Below, in pieces: positions 7,171 through 13,772 of a stretch of 20,600 nucleotides of DNA. The translations under genes and the position numbers were made by a program. Position 1 is the stretch's first letter; the number at the start of each line of letters is the position of its first letter. This DNA is from Vicinamibacteria bacterium. Lineage in GTDB: Bacteria > Acidobacteriota > Vicinamibacteria > Vicinamibacterales > 2-12-FULL-66-21. The stretch spans positions 1 to 20,600 of the forward strand of contig JAICSD010000016.1 in NCBI GenBank assembly GCA_025937075.1, given 5' to 3'. The notes beneath the pieces were generated by a model. It was not told the origin of the DNA and did not search any database. It was given only the letters and a program-made list of their open reading frames with translations.

Positions 7171-8168
7171 CGATGACGCCGTATCTCATCGCGCTCCTGC
7201 CCGTCGCGCTGTTTCTCTGCGTCCTGATCCTGATGGACAGCTTCAAGCTGGTGCATCCATCCGAGCTCGCGTTCGCGCTCGTGGGCGGAGCGCTCGCCGC
7301 CCTGCTCTCGGCGGCGATCGCGCCATGGGTGAGGATGACGGGCGCGGATCAGGTGATCAACACGCGTCTGCTGTCCCCGGCGATCGAAGAGATCATCAAA
7401 GGCGCCGTCATCGTCATCATCCTGTCGTCCCGGTGGATCGGATTTCCAGTCGATGCGGCGATCCAGGGGTTCGCGACCGGCGCCGGGTTCGCGCTGGTCG
7501 AGAACATCATTTACGTGCATGCGCGGCCGGACGCGTCGGCGTCGCTATGGGTCGTGCGCGGCTTCGGCACCGCCATTCTCCACGGGTCAGCGACCGCGCT
7601 GTTCGCGATGATCGCGCTGCGGCTGACCGCGAAGCGCGGCGCGCAATCGCCTGTCGCGTATCTTCCCGCGCTTGCCGCGGCGATCGCCCTGCACGCCGGG
7701 TTCAACTCCACCGTGATCCCGCCATTCGTGCAGATGCTGATTCTGCTGATCATCGTGCCGCTGCTGCTGGTGTTCGTCTTCGAGTGGAGCGAGCGGGCGA
7801 CGCGGGAGTGGGTCGGCGCGGGGCTCGACCTCGACGTGGAACTGCTGGACCTCGTCACGTCGGACGCCTTCGAGGTCACGCACTTCGCGCGCTATCTGAA
7901 CGAGCTGCGCGCGCGATTTCCCGGACCGATCGTCGCCGACATGTTCTGCCTGCTCCGTCTGCAGCTCGAACTCTCGGCGCAGGCCAAAGGGAAGTTGATC
8001 GCGCGCGCGGCGGGGCTCGAGCTCGCCGCGGACAGCGATACGCGCGCCGCGCTCGACGAATTCCAGTATCTGCGCCGTTCCATCGGCCGCACCGGCCTGC
8101 TCGCCCTGAAGCCGCTGAGCGTGACGAGCGACCGCGATCACTGGCACTCGCATCTGCTCGGGCGGTGA
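7167..8168 (+). CDS. PrsW-family intramembrane protease
   Basis: A 333-residue multi-pass membrane protein. The PrsW/CAAX-type signature is complete: AIEEIIK (Glu74, Glu75, Lys78), FALVENIIY (Glu112, Asn113), ILHGSATALF (His139) and ALHAGFNST (His176, Asn180), on helices spread over residues 5-255. B. subtilis PrsW cuts the anti-sigma factor RsiW within the membrane. A soluble helical tail of about 75 residues (from about 258) follows the last helix. The start overlaps the preceding gene's stop (ATGA at 7167), so the two are probably co-translated. A membrane anti-sigma factor is encoded 3 kb upstream, which makes it a possible substrate, but that is only a guess. Confidence 0.88.
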   Translation: MTMTPYLIALLPVALFLCVLILMDSFKLVHPSELAFALVGGALAALLSAAIAPWVRMTGADQVINTRLLSPAIEEIIKGAVIVIILSSRWIGFPVDAAIQGFATGAGFALVENIIYVHARPDASASLWVVRGFGTAILHGSATALFAMIALRLTAKRGAQSPVAYLPALAAAIALHAGFNSTVIPPFVQMLILLIIVPLLLVFVFEWSERATREWVGAGLDLDVELLDLVTSDAFEVTHFARYLNELRARFPGPIVADMFCLLRLQLELSAQAKGKLIARAAGLELAADSDTRAALDEFQYLRRSIGRTGLLALKPLSVTSDRDHWHSHLLGR

Positions 8169-8176
8169 GTGCGCTG

Positions 8177-8211
8177 GTCGGCGGTGCGGCGTGCGGCGTG
8201 CGGCGGGCGGT
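8177..8211. repeat. Short heptamer array (GTGCGGC)
   Basis: Five 7-nt units follow the prsW-like stop: GTCGGCG, three perfect GTGCGGC copies and GGGCGGT. There is no strand switch. It sits in the 83-nt gap before yraN. Confidence 0.65.
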
Positions 8212-8251
8212 CGCTGGCGCGCGGCTTGCCTGTGCTCCTCACACTGTGACG

Positions 8252-8614
8252 ATGGAGCGATACGAGCTCGGGATTGTCGGCGAAAACCTCGCCGCCGAGA
8301 CCTTGTCGGCGCGGGGGTACGCAATTCTCGAGCGCCGCTACCGGACCGAGCATGGCGAAATCGACATCGTGGCGCTCGACGGTGACACGCTCGTCTTCGT
8401 CGAGGTGCGCGCGAAAGCGACCGCTGAATGCGGCACGGCCGCCGAAAGCGTGACGCGTCCGAAGCAGCTGCAGGTCGTCCGGATGGCCGTGGAATACCTG
8501 GCGCGGCATGAGATCTCGGGCCGGCCGTGCCGATTCGATGTCGTCGCGGTAGACGATGCGCTCGGCGCGGAGCCGTCGATTACGGTCTATCCCGATGCGT
8601 TCGCGGGGGTCTGA
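8252..8614 (+). CDS. yraN: YraN family protein (UPF0102), endonuclease-like fold
   Basis: A 120-residue protein of the usual length for UPF0102. The family core is plain: GENLAAETLSARGYAILERR, then GEIDIVALDGDTLVFVEVRA with Glu36, Asp38, Glu51 and Lys55 in the arrangement of the restriction-endonuclease-like (Holliday-resolvase-type) fold, and FDVVAVD near the C-terminus. The biochemical role of the family is not settled, and a nuclease function is inferred from fold. ATG at 8252 gives the standard MERYELGIVGENLAAE start; GTG at 8246 would add two residues. It lies 83 nt after the protease gene, and the stop is 5 nt before an octamer repeat array. Confidence 0.93.
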   Translation: MERYELGIVGENLAAETLSARGYAILERRYRTEHGEIDIVALDGDTLVFVEVRAKATAECGTAAESVTRPKQLQVVRMAVEYLARHEISGRPCRFDVVAVDDALGAEPSITVYPDAFAGV

Positions 8615-8619
8615 GCTTT

Positions 8620-8675
8620 CGGGTTCTCAGGTTCTCGGGTTCTTGGGTTGTCAGGTTGTCGGGCGGTGAGGCGGT
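8620..8675 (+). repeat. Octamer tandem array upstream of tRNA-Gly
   Basis: Seven consecutive 8-nt units of the form (C/T)(G/A)GGTT(C/G)T, drifting to CGGGCGGT and GAGGCGGT. It is one-directional, without strand switch. The last units reach the proposed tRNA promoter. Confidence 0.75.
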
Positions 8676-8685
8676 ATGGTACGAT
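8656..8685 (+). promoter_or_regulatory. Possible promoter of tRNA-Gly
   Basis: TTGTCG (8656-8661) and TACGAT (8680-8685) are 18 nt apart, and the mature tRNA begins 13 nt after the second box. The -35 box is made of octamer-repeat sequence. The alternative -10 TATGGT (8675-8680) has worse spacing. Confidence 0.4.
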
Positions 8686-8698
8686 TGGGATTCCGCGA

Positions 8699-8773
8699 GC
8701 GGGAATAACTCAGTGGTAGAGTGCGACCTTGCCAAGGTCGAAGTCGCGGGTTCGAATCCCGTTTCCCGCTCCA
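8699..8773 (+). tRNA. tRNA-Gly (anticodon GCC)
   Basis: A complete 75-nt cloverleaf. The acceptor arms GCGGGAA/TTCCCGC pair fully, the D arm contains AGTGGTAGA, the anticodon stem CGACC/GGTCG holds loop TTGCCAA with anticodon GCC, and the T arm has GGTTCGAATCC. Discriminator T is followed by an encoded CCA. Confidence 0.97.
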
Positions 8774-8783
8774 TTTTTGCGTC

Positions 8784-8806
8784 GTCGGGGGCCCCTGCAC
8801 CCCGAC
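8784..8806 (+). terminator. Stem-loop after tRNA-Gly, possible terminator
   Basis: GTCGGGG (8784-8790) and CCCCGAC (8800-8806) form a 7-bp stem with a 9-nt loop, 11 nt after the tRNA. A T5 run lies before it, not after it, so it is not a canonical intrinsic terminator. Processing or chance are alternatives. Confidence 0.3.
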
Positions 8807-8932
8807 TGGCGGCCTGCACTCCGGCCGCTCGGGCAGGGCGTCACAGGATGCCGTTCACGTTCTCGCTCGCACGCTGTTGTAGCTGCTGATCACCAGCGGC
8901 CGGATCATTCCTCGTCCCAGTTGATTCCGACC

Positions 8933-9006
<74 letters not shown>

Positions 9007-9261
9007 ATTTCTAACCGGCCAATTTCCTTGCACTTGCCGACGATCTCGACGAGCGGCGCGACACGTTGGAGCAGAGCCCCATGGCGTTCACGAGCAAGTA
9101 CCGATCGAACTTCGGTAGGAACGGGTTCTCTCGTTGAGCTGATAGCTCGGCGCGATAATCCCGCGGCAGTGAAGCGCTCTCCAGACTCTTCCGTCACGCG
9201 ACGTTCCGGCGGTGGTTCGACTTCATCGTGTGCGCGATGGCGGTCGGCCACACCCGCGACG
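9007..9261. other. Non-coding stretch between tRNA-Cys and a small gene
   Basis: I see no convincing gene here. The open frames on both strands are short, start within the tRNA or overlap the next gene, and show no recognisable protein. No strong hairpin or repeat stands out. A decayed gene fragment cannot be excluded. Confidence 0.4.
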
Positions 9262-9267
9262 TATACT
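9262..9267 (+). promoter_or_regulatory. Possible -10 box of the small helical-protein gene
   Basis: TATACT, five of six consensus bases, lies 8 nt before the ATG at 9276. If used, the transcript would start at or very near the start codon. No good -35 box is visible. Confidence 0.35.
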
Positions 9268-9275
9268 CGCGCGCA

Positions 9276-9566
9276 ATGACTGCCGATACCCCCAAGCTGG
9301 ATCTGGACCGCCAACTGCTCGATATCTATCTGACAGGCTTGCAGTCGGAGGTCGAGGCAAAGCTGCGGCAGGTGGCGCGTTTTCGAGCGGAGATGCGGAA
9401 GATCGACGCCGCAGGAGGAACCACGGATCGCGTCTCGCTCCAGCGCACGGCTGCGGGCCTCATCGCGCAGGTAGACGAGATGCTCAAGACGAATCTCCTC
9501 GTCCGCCAAACGCTGCAGGACATCCGTCTCACGGCAGAGGAACTGCTCAAAGATTCAGCGCAATAA
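9276..9566 (+). CDS. Small helical protein of unknown function
   Basis: A 96-residue protein that I do not recognise. It is predicted to be almost wholly alpha-helical, with two amphipathic stretches: about residues 11-45 (RQLLDIYLTGLQSEVEAKLR) and about 50-92 (LIAQVDEMLKTNLLVRQTLQ), joined by a short Gly-containing turn. This fits a helical hairpin or small coiled coil. It has no Cys, no signal peptide and no transmembrane segment, so it is probably cytoplasmic. ATG at 9276 is preferred over the upstream in-frame GTG at 9228 because it follows a TATACT box and the residues between do not look protein-like. It is convergent with the permease gene, 68 nt away. Codon use matches neighbouring genes, so the ORF is probably real. 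Confidence 0.65.
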   Translation: MTADTPKLDLDRQLLDIYLTGLQSEVEAKLRQVARFRAEMRKIDAAGGTTDRVSLQRTAAGLIAQVDEMLKTNLLVRQTLQDIRLTAEELLKDSAQ

Positions 9567-9634
9567 CGGCCCCGGAAGCGGGAAGACGCGCGCGGTCCCC
9601 TGAGGGCAGGACGGCTCGGCGGCGTACCTCGGTC

Positions 9635-11086
9635 TCAGAGCGTGGACTCCTTCGAGGGGGCGGCGATGACAACCGAACGGGCCCGCCGCCGCCCCAATGC
9701 ATAAATCGCGACGCCGACGAGGTTCGCGGCGACCAGCGTCCCGATGATCTTTGCGGCGAACACCGTCCAGCTGGCGACGTCGACAATGGGGAAGATCGAC
9801 AGCACCGAGTAGAGGAGCGTGACGCCGAAGCCGGCCGCGGAGGCCAGCTTCAGCCAGAGCGGCGGACGCACGCCGAGCCGCCGGCCGCCGACGATCGGGA
9901 TCGCGAACAGCGCGAGATAGCAGAACGCGTACAGAATTCCGGCGGCGTTGTCGAGCAGTTGAAACGCCTCCTGCACGCCGACGCCGACCTGGCCGGCCAT
10001 CGCGAGCGCCAGCGTGAGCACGCCGACGAAGAGAATCGAATTGTGCGGCGTGCGAAACCGCGGATGGAGCCGCGTGAACCACGCCGGGAGCAGGCCGTCC
10101 CAGCCCGCGACCATCGGCAGCCGCGTGTTCCCCGCGAATACGAGCGAGACGTTGCCGATCTGGCGCAGGATGAGCAGCAGAATCAGCGCGGGCGCGATCA
10201 GCCGCGCGAACCCGAGTCCGCGAAAGCCCATCGAGAGCGTCTGCGGGATCGGGCTGACGAGATCGATCCGATCCTGCGGCACGATCGCGAGCACGCTGTC
10301 GGTGCCGAGGATGAACATGAGCGCGATGATTGGCACGGCCGTGATCACGGCGGTGCCGATGGACCGCGCCGGGTTGCGGCACTCGCCGGCGAGGATGGCC
10401 ACGTACTCGAAGCCGCTGAACGCCCCAAGCGCCATCTTGCCGAAGATGTTGAGGCTGAACAGCGACATGGTCGGCATCGCGACCGCCAGCGGGTGATAGG
10501 AGATCCGCGCGCCGCTCGACATCATGACGAACGGCACCGCGACCAGACCCACATACGTCAGGATCTGCGCCGCTCCTCCGATCCCCTGCAGCCACTTTCC
10601 GACGCGCAACCCGAGCAGCGACACGATGGTCAGCGCCACGATGCACGTCGCGCTCACGGCCGGCGTGTACCACGCGCCGAGCGTCACCGATCCGCTGACA
10701 GGCTGCAGGAGATACGCGAGATTGGTGGCGATCATCACCCCGAAGGTCGCGATGATGAGCACGGCATAGGCCCACAGGTTCCACGCCGTCATGAACCCGA
10801 GAAACCCGCCGAGCGCCGAGCTGGCCCATTGATAAAGACCGCCTTCGAGCGGCATCAGTCGATTGAGCCAGATCACCACTGCCGCCTGCGGCAGATAGAA
10901 CAGCGCGATCGCCAGGCACCAGAAGACGAGATGCGCCGGCCCGAGCTTGGCGGCGGTGCCCACCCAGCCGGATCCCACGACGTACATGATTTGCGTGAGG
11001 ATCAGGGTCGCGAGGCCGAGTTCCTTGCGAAAGGCGGCGCTCCTCGCCTCGACCTCGGTCACGCGCGCCGTGCGCTCGTTCGCCAT
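9635..11086 (-). CDS. APC-superfamily amino acid permease
   Basis: A 483-residue integral membrane protein with about 12-13 hydrophobic helices, which imports or exchanges amino acids across the cytoplasmic membrane. The first helix carries the substrate-site motif GSGWVGTAAKLGP, as in the AA_permease_2 family. Helix 6 shows ALGAFSGFEYVAILAGECRN, the G-x-E-x-x-A-x-x-x-E-x-x-N/P pattern of APC transporters, and SLVFAGNTRLPMVAGWDGLL after helix 8 is also typical. The substrate cannot be told. The start is ATG at 11086, giving MANERTARV, with a GAGGG upstream; an ORF start 20 residues earlier would lack this. The gene stands alone on the minus strand, convergent with the small gene and divergent from the FHA operon. 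Confidence 0.9.
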   Translation of the reverse strand: MANERTARVTEVEARSAAFRKELGLATLILTQIMYVVGSGWVGTAAKLGPAHLVFWCLAIALFYLPQAAVVIWLNRLMPLEGGLYQWASSALGGFLGFMTAWNLWAYAVLIIATFGVMIATNLAYLLQPVSGSVTLGAWYTPAVSATCIVALTIVSLLGLRVGKWLQGIGGAAQILTYVGLVAVPFVMMSSGARISYHPLAVAMPTMSLFSLNIFGKMALGAFSGFEYVAILAGECRNPARSIGTAVITAVPIIALMFILGTDSVLAIVPQDRIDLVSPIPQTLSMGFRGLGFARLIAPALILLLILRQIGNVSLVFAGNTRLPMVAGWDGLLPAWFTRLHPRFRTPHNSILFVGVLTLALAMAGQVGVGVQEAFQLLDNAAGILYAFCYLALFAIPIVGGRRLGVRPPLWLKLASAAGFGVTLLYSVLSIFPIVDVASWTVFAAKIIGTLVAANLVGVAIYALGRRRARSVVIAAPSKESTL

Positions 11087-11096
11087 GGGGCCCTCG

Positions 11097-11102
11097 ATTA
11101 TC
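11097..11102 (-). promoter_or_regulatory. Possible -10 box of the permease gene
   Basis: Read on the minus strand, TGATAAT contains GATAAT, 10 nt before the ATG at 11086. A weak TTCCGA lies 17 nt further upstream. The GAGGG ribosome-site candidate falls between this box and the ATG, so the two readings compete. Confidence 0.3.
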
Positions 11103-11170
11103 AGTCTTCTGCCTCCCCCTCGGAAAGGCCGGGCCCCTGGAACCAATCGGACGGCCGCGCGTAAGTATGA

Positions 11171-12058
11171 ATGTTGAGGATGGCATCACGTCCACAGGGC
11201 GATGGAGCCGCCACGCGGCGCCCCGCCGCCGATGTGATCGAGGCGGTGCTCGAGAACATGCGCACGAATCTCGAGCCGCTGAAATACTCGACCCTCGTCC
11301 CCAGCCGCTACGTCGTTTACCTGCACCCGGACGAATTCGCCCGGATCGAACCCATCATTTCCGTACTCCAGGCGCAGACGATTCGCGCGCTGGGCGAAGA
11401 ACTCCAGCGGCTGAATCGGCGTCCGGTTCATCTCCGGTACCTCGAGCGTTTCGTCGGCCCGGGTACCCCTGTCGAGAACGCCGCGCACGACTGGCAGGTC
11501 GAGTTCCTGCCGGACGCCGATGGCGAGCTGTCGCCCGAAGACATTCTGATCCACTCGGAACTCGCGCTCCCAGGCGCAGATGATGAGCTGGGCGCGGGGC
11601 AGCGCACTCGACGCATCACGACGAAGATCCACGATGGCCACAAAACGACGAGCCGCCAGGAAGTCGTCAGCGCCGTCGATCGCGCGGACACCAGAAAGGT
11701 CTTCGCGCAGCTCCGGTACGACGACGCGGCCGGCGCGCACACGTTCGAGATGACCCGCGATTCGGTCACGATTGGCCGGGGCGGCATGGCGTATCACGCC
11801 GACGTCAAAATCGAGGCGTCGGTCGACGTCTCGCGCGAGCACGCGCGCATCCGTCGCGACCCGGCATCGGGCCGCTTCTTCCTCATCGATCTCAGCACGC
11901 TGGGGACGACGATCAACGGCCAGCGCGTGCCGCCGGGCTACGCAGAGGCCGACGGGGTCAAGCGCGAGAACGGCGTCGAGGTCCCGTTGAGCGACGGCGC
12001 GCGCATCGGCCTGGCCGACATCGTCTTCCTCCAGTTCCTCGCCCCGGGGCGCTCGTGA
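11171..12058 (+). CDS. FhaA-like protein: DUF3662-like N-domain plus FHA domain
   Basis: A 295-residue cytoplasmic phosphothreonine-binding adaptor. Residues about 20-135 resemble the FhaA N-terminal domain (DUF3662): VIEAVLENMRTNLEPL and LVPSRYVVYLHPDEFARIEP match its layout. Residues about 178-290 are an FHA domain with Gly202-Arg203, Ser221-Arg222-x-His224 and Asn249-Gly250, the full set of phosphothreonine-binding residues, inside TIGRGG, DVSREHARI and LGTTINGQRV. In M. tuberculosis FhaA binds phosphorylated cell-wall proteins. It opens a run of five co-directional genes; the phosphatase gene starts 22 nt after its stop. ATG at 11171 and ATG at 11180 are both possible starts. Confidence 0.88.
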   Translation: MLRMASRPQGDGAATRRPAADVIEAVLENMRTNLEPLKYSTLVPSRYVVYLHPDEFARIEPIISVLQAQTIRALGEELQRLNRRPVHLRYLERFVGPGTPVENAAHDWQVEFLPDADGELSPEDILIHSELALPGADDELGAGQRTRRITTKIHDGHKTTSRQEVVSAVDRADTRKVFAQLRYDDAAGAHTFEMTRDSVTIGRGGMAYHADVKIEASVDVSREHARIRRDPASGRFFLIDLSTLGTTINGQRVPPGYAEADGVKRENGVEVPLSDGARIGLADIVFLQFLAPGRS

Positions 12059-12080
12059 CCGCCGCCGTCGCCCCGGTCGG

Positions 12081-13772
12081 ATGACGCCCATGCATGTCCG
12101 TGCCGCTTTCAATTCTGCGGGCGCGAGCGATCCCGGACTGCAGCGCGAGATCAACGAAGACCGCTATCACGAAGATCCCATCCGCGGCCTGTTCATCGTC
12201 GTCGACGGGATCGGCGGCCAGGCCGCCGGCGAGAAAGCGGCAGAGACCGCGCTGTCGATGGTGCGCACCCGCCTCGAACGCGAGACCGGCCGGGTTGAAG
12301 ACCGCGTCCGCGAAGCGATCGGCCTGGCCAACGATCAGATCTATCGGCTCGCCTCCAGCCGTCCAGAGTGGCGCGGCATGGCCTGCGTGCTCACCGTCGC
12401 CGTCGCCGGTGAGGGAGACGTCGTTATCGGCCACGTCGGCGACACACGTCTGTACAAGCTGCGCGCCGGCCGCGTGACGAAGCTGACCCGGGATCATTCG
12501 CCGGTTGGCGAGCGCGAAGACGCGGGTCAGTTGACGGAACGTGAAGCGATGCAGCACCCGCGTCGCAACGAGGTGTTCCGGGACGTCGGGTCCGAGGCGC
12601 GCCGGCCAGACGATGCGGGGTTCATCGACGTGGTGCGGCATCCGTTCGAAGCGGACGCCGCGCTGCTGCTCTGCAGCGACGGCCTCACCGATCAGGTCCC
12701 ATCGGCTGCCATCGCACGGATCGTCGGCGAGTTCGCGGGACGTCCGCGCGAAGTCGTGCGCGCACTCGTGCAGGCAGCGAACGACGCCGGCGGGAAGGAC
12801 AACGTCACGGCCGTGTATGTCGAGGGGCCGCGGTTCGCAACGGCAGAAGACACGCGCGATTTGCGCGCGCTGCGCGCCGAGCGCCGGTCCGCCGCGCCAC
12901 GGGAACCGGAGAGCGCACCGTCACCATCGACGACGAGCGGCGCAGACACAAGACGAGAGCGATCTCAGCGTCTGCGCCGCTGGCGAATCGTCGCGATCGC
13001 CGCGCTTCTGCTGGCAGTAGCGGGGTTGGGTGTCTATGCGGAACGCGATCGGCTGCTGCAGCGCGCGACGGTCGTGGCGAAGCTCACGCCGACTCCGGTG
13101 ACCGTGAACCCCGGGGAATCCATCAACGACGCAATCGCGCGGGCATCTGCTGGCGCTGAAGTCATCGTTGAGCCCGGAGAGTACCGCGAGCGCGTGCAGA
13201 TGAAGAGCGGCGTTCGCGTCGTCAGCCGCCAACCGCGCGGCGCCGCCATCCGCCTGCCGGCCGGCGCATCGGAAACCGATGCCGCCGTCGTCGCGGCGGA
13301 CGCGACCGGCGCAGAGTTCTCCGGGTTCCGAATCCTTGGCGATGCCGCGACGCCGCTTGGCATCGGTGTGCTGGTCCGGCACTCCGACGTGACGCTCAGC
13401 GACCTCGACATCACGGGGGCGCGAGGCGCGGCCGTCGAATACGCCGCGGGGCAGGGCGGCTCGATCGTCGCCAGCCGCCTGCACGACAACCCGGGCATTG
13501 CGATCGTGGTCCGCAACGGCGCGTCGCCGCGCATCGCTCACAACGCCTTCTTCGCGAACGCCACGTCCGAGCACGCGGCCGGCACGCTGCTCGTCGAAAC
13601 CCAGGCTCATCCCTCGATCATCGCGAATACCTTCGTCGGCATCCGGCCCGAGTCCGTCGTCGTGCCCCCAACGGGCGATCTGGCGCATCTCGCGCGCAAC
13701 AACTGGTTCATCCCGCCGTCAGCGCCGGAGCCGGCGGGACGCGGAGGACGGGGAGCACGCGGCCGCCGATGA
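12081..13772 (+). CDS. PP2C-type Ser/Thr phosphatase with TM segment and extracytoplasmic beta-helix domain
   Basis: A 563-residue fusion. Residues 10-250 are a PP2C (PstP-like) phosphatase with all metal ligands: Asp27 in REINEDRY, Asp42-Gly43 in VVDGIGG, Asp200 in CSDGLTDQ and Asp240 in GKDNVTAVYV; GHVGDTRLYKL is also present. A charged linker leads to one transmembrane helix (about 301-320). Residues about 335-545 look like a right-handed parallel beta-helix of the NosD/DUF1565 kind: SINDAIARASAGAEVIVEPG, GVRVVSRQP, FSGFRILGD, VTLSDLDITGA, IVASRLHDNPGIAIVV, PRIAHNAFF. It would lie outside the cytoplasmic membrane. The C-terminus is a low-complexity Gly/Arg tail. It overlaps the kinase start by 4 nt, so it most likely opposes that kinase. 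ATG at 12090 is an alternative start. Confidence 0.9.
   Translation: MTPMHVRAAFNSAGASDPGLQREINEDRYHEDPIRGLFIVVDGIGGQAAGEKAAETALSMVRTRLERETGRVEDRVREAIGLANDQIYRLASSRPEWRGMACVLTVAVAGEGDVVIGHVGDTRLYKLRAGRVTKLTRDHSPVGEREDAGQLTEREAMQHPRRNEVFRDVGSEARRPDDAGFIDVVRHPFEADAALLLCSDGLTDQVPSAAIARIVGEFAGRPREVVRALVQAANDAGGKDNVTAVYVEGPRFATAEDTRDLRALRAERRSAAPREPESAPSPSTTSGADTRRERSQRLRRWRIVAIAALLLAVAGLGVYAERDRLLQRATVVAKLTPTPVTVNPGESINDAIARASAGAEVIVEPGEYRERVQMKSGVRVVSRQPRGAAIRLPAGASETDAAVVAADATGAEFSGFRILGDAATPLGIGVLVRHSDVTLSDLDITGARGAAVEYAAGQGGSIVASRLHDNPGIAIVVRNGASPRIAHNAFFANATSEHAAGTLLVETQAHPSIIANTFVGIRPESVVVPPTGDLAHLARNNWFIPPSAPEPAGRGGRGARGRR

Noticed and set aside
8580..8819. Minus-strand ORF of 79 codons containing GFEPATSTLARSHSTTELFP
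   Set aside because: The striking peptide is the antisense translation of tRNA-Gly and its flank, a well-known false protein in databases.
9212..11164. Plus-strand ORF of 650 codons opposite the permease
   Set aside because: Its composition (Arg, His, Asp, Glu rich, no hydrophobic core) is that of an antisense shadow; the minus strand encodes a clear membrane transporter.
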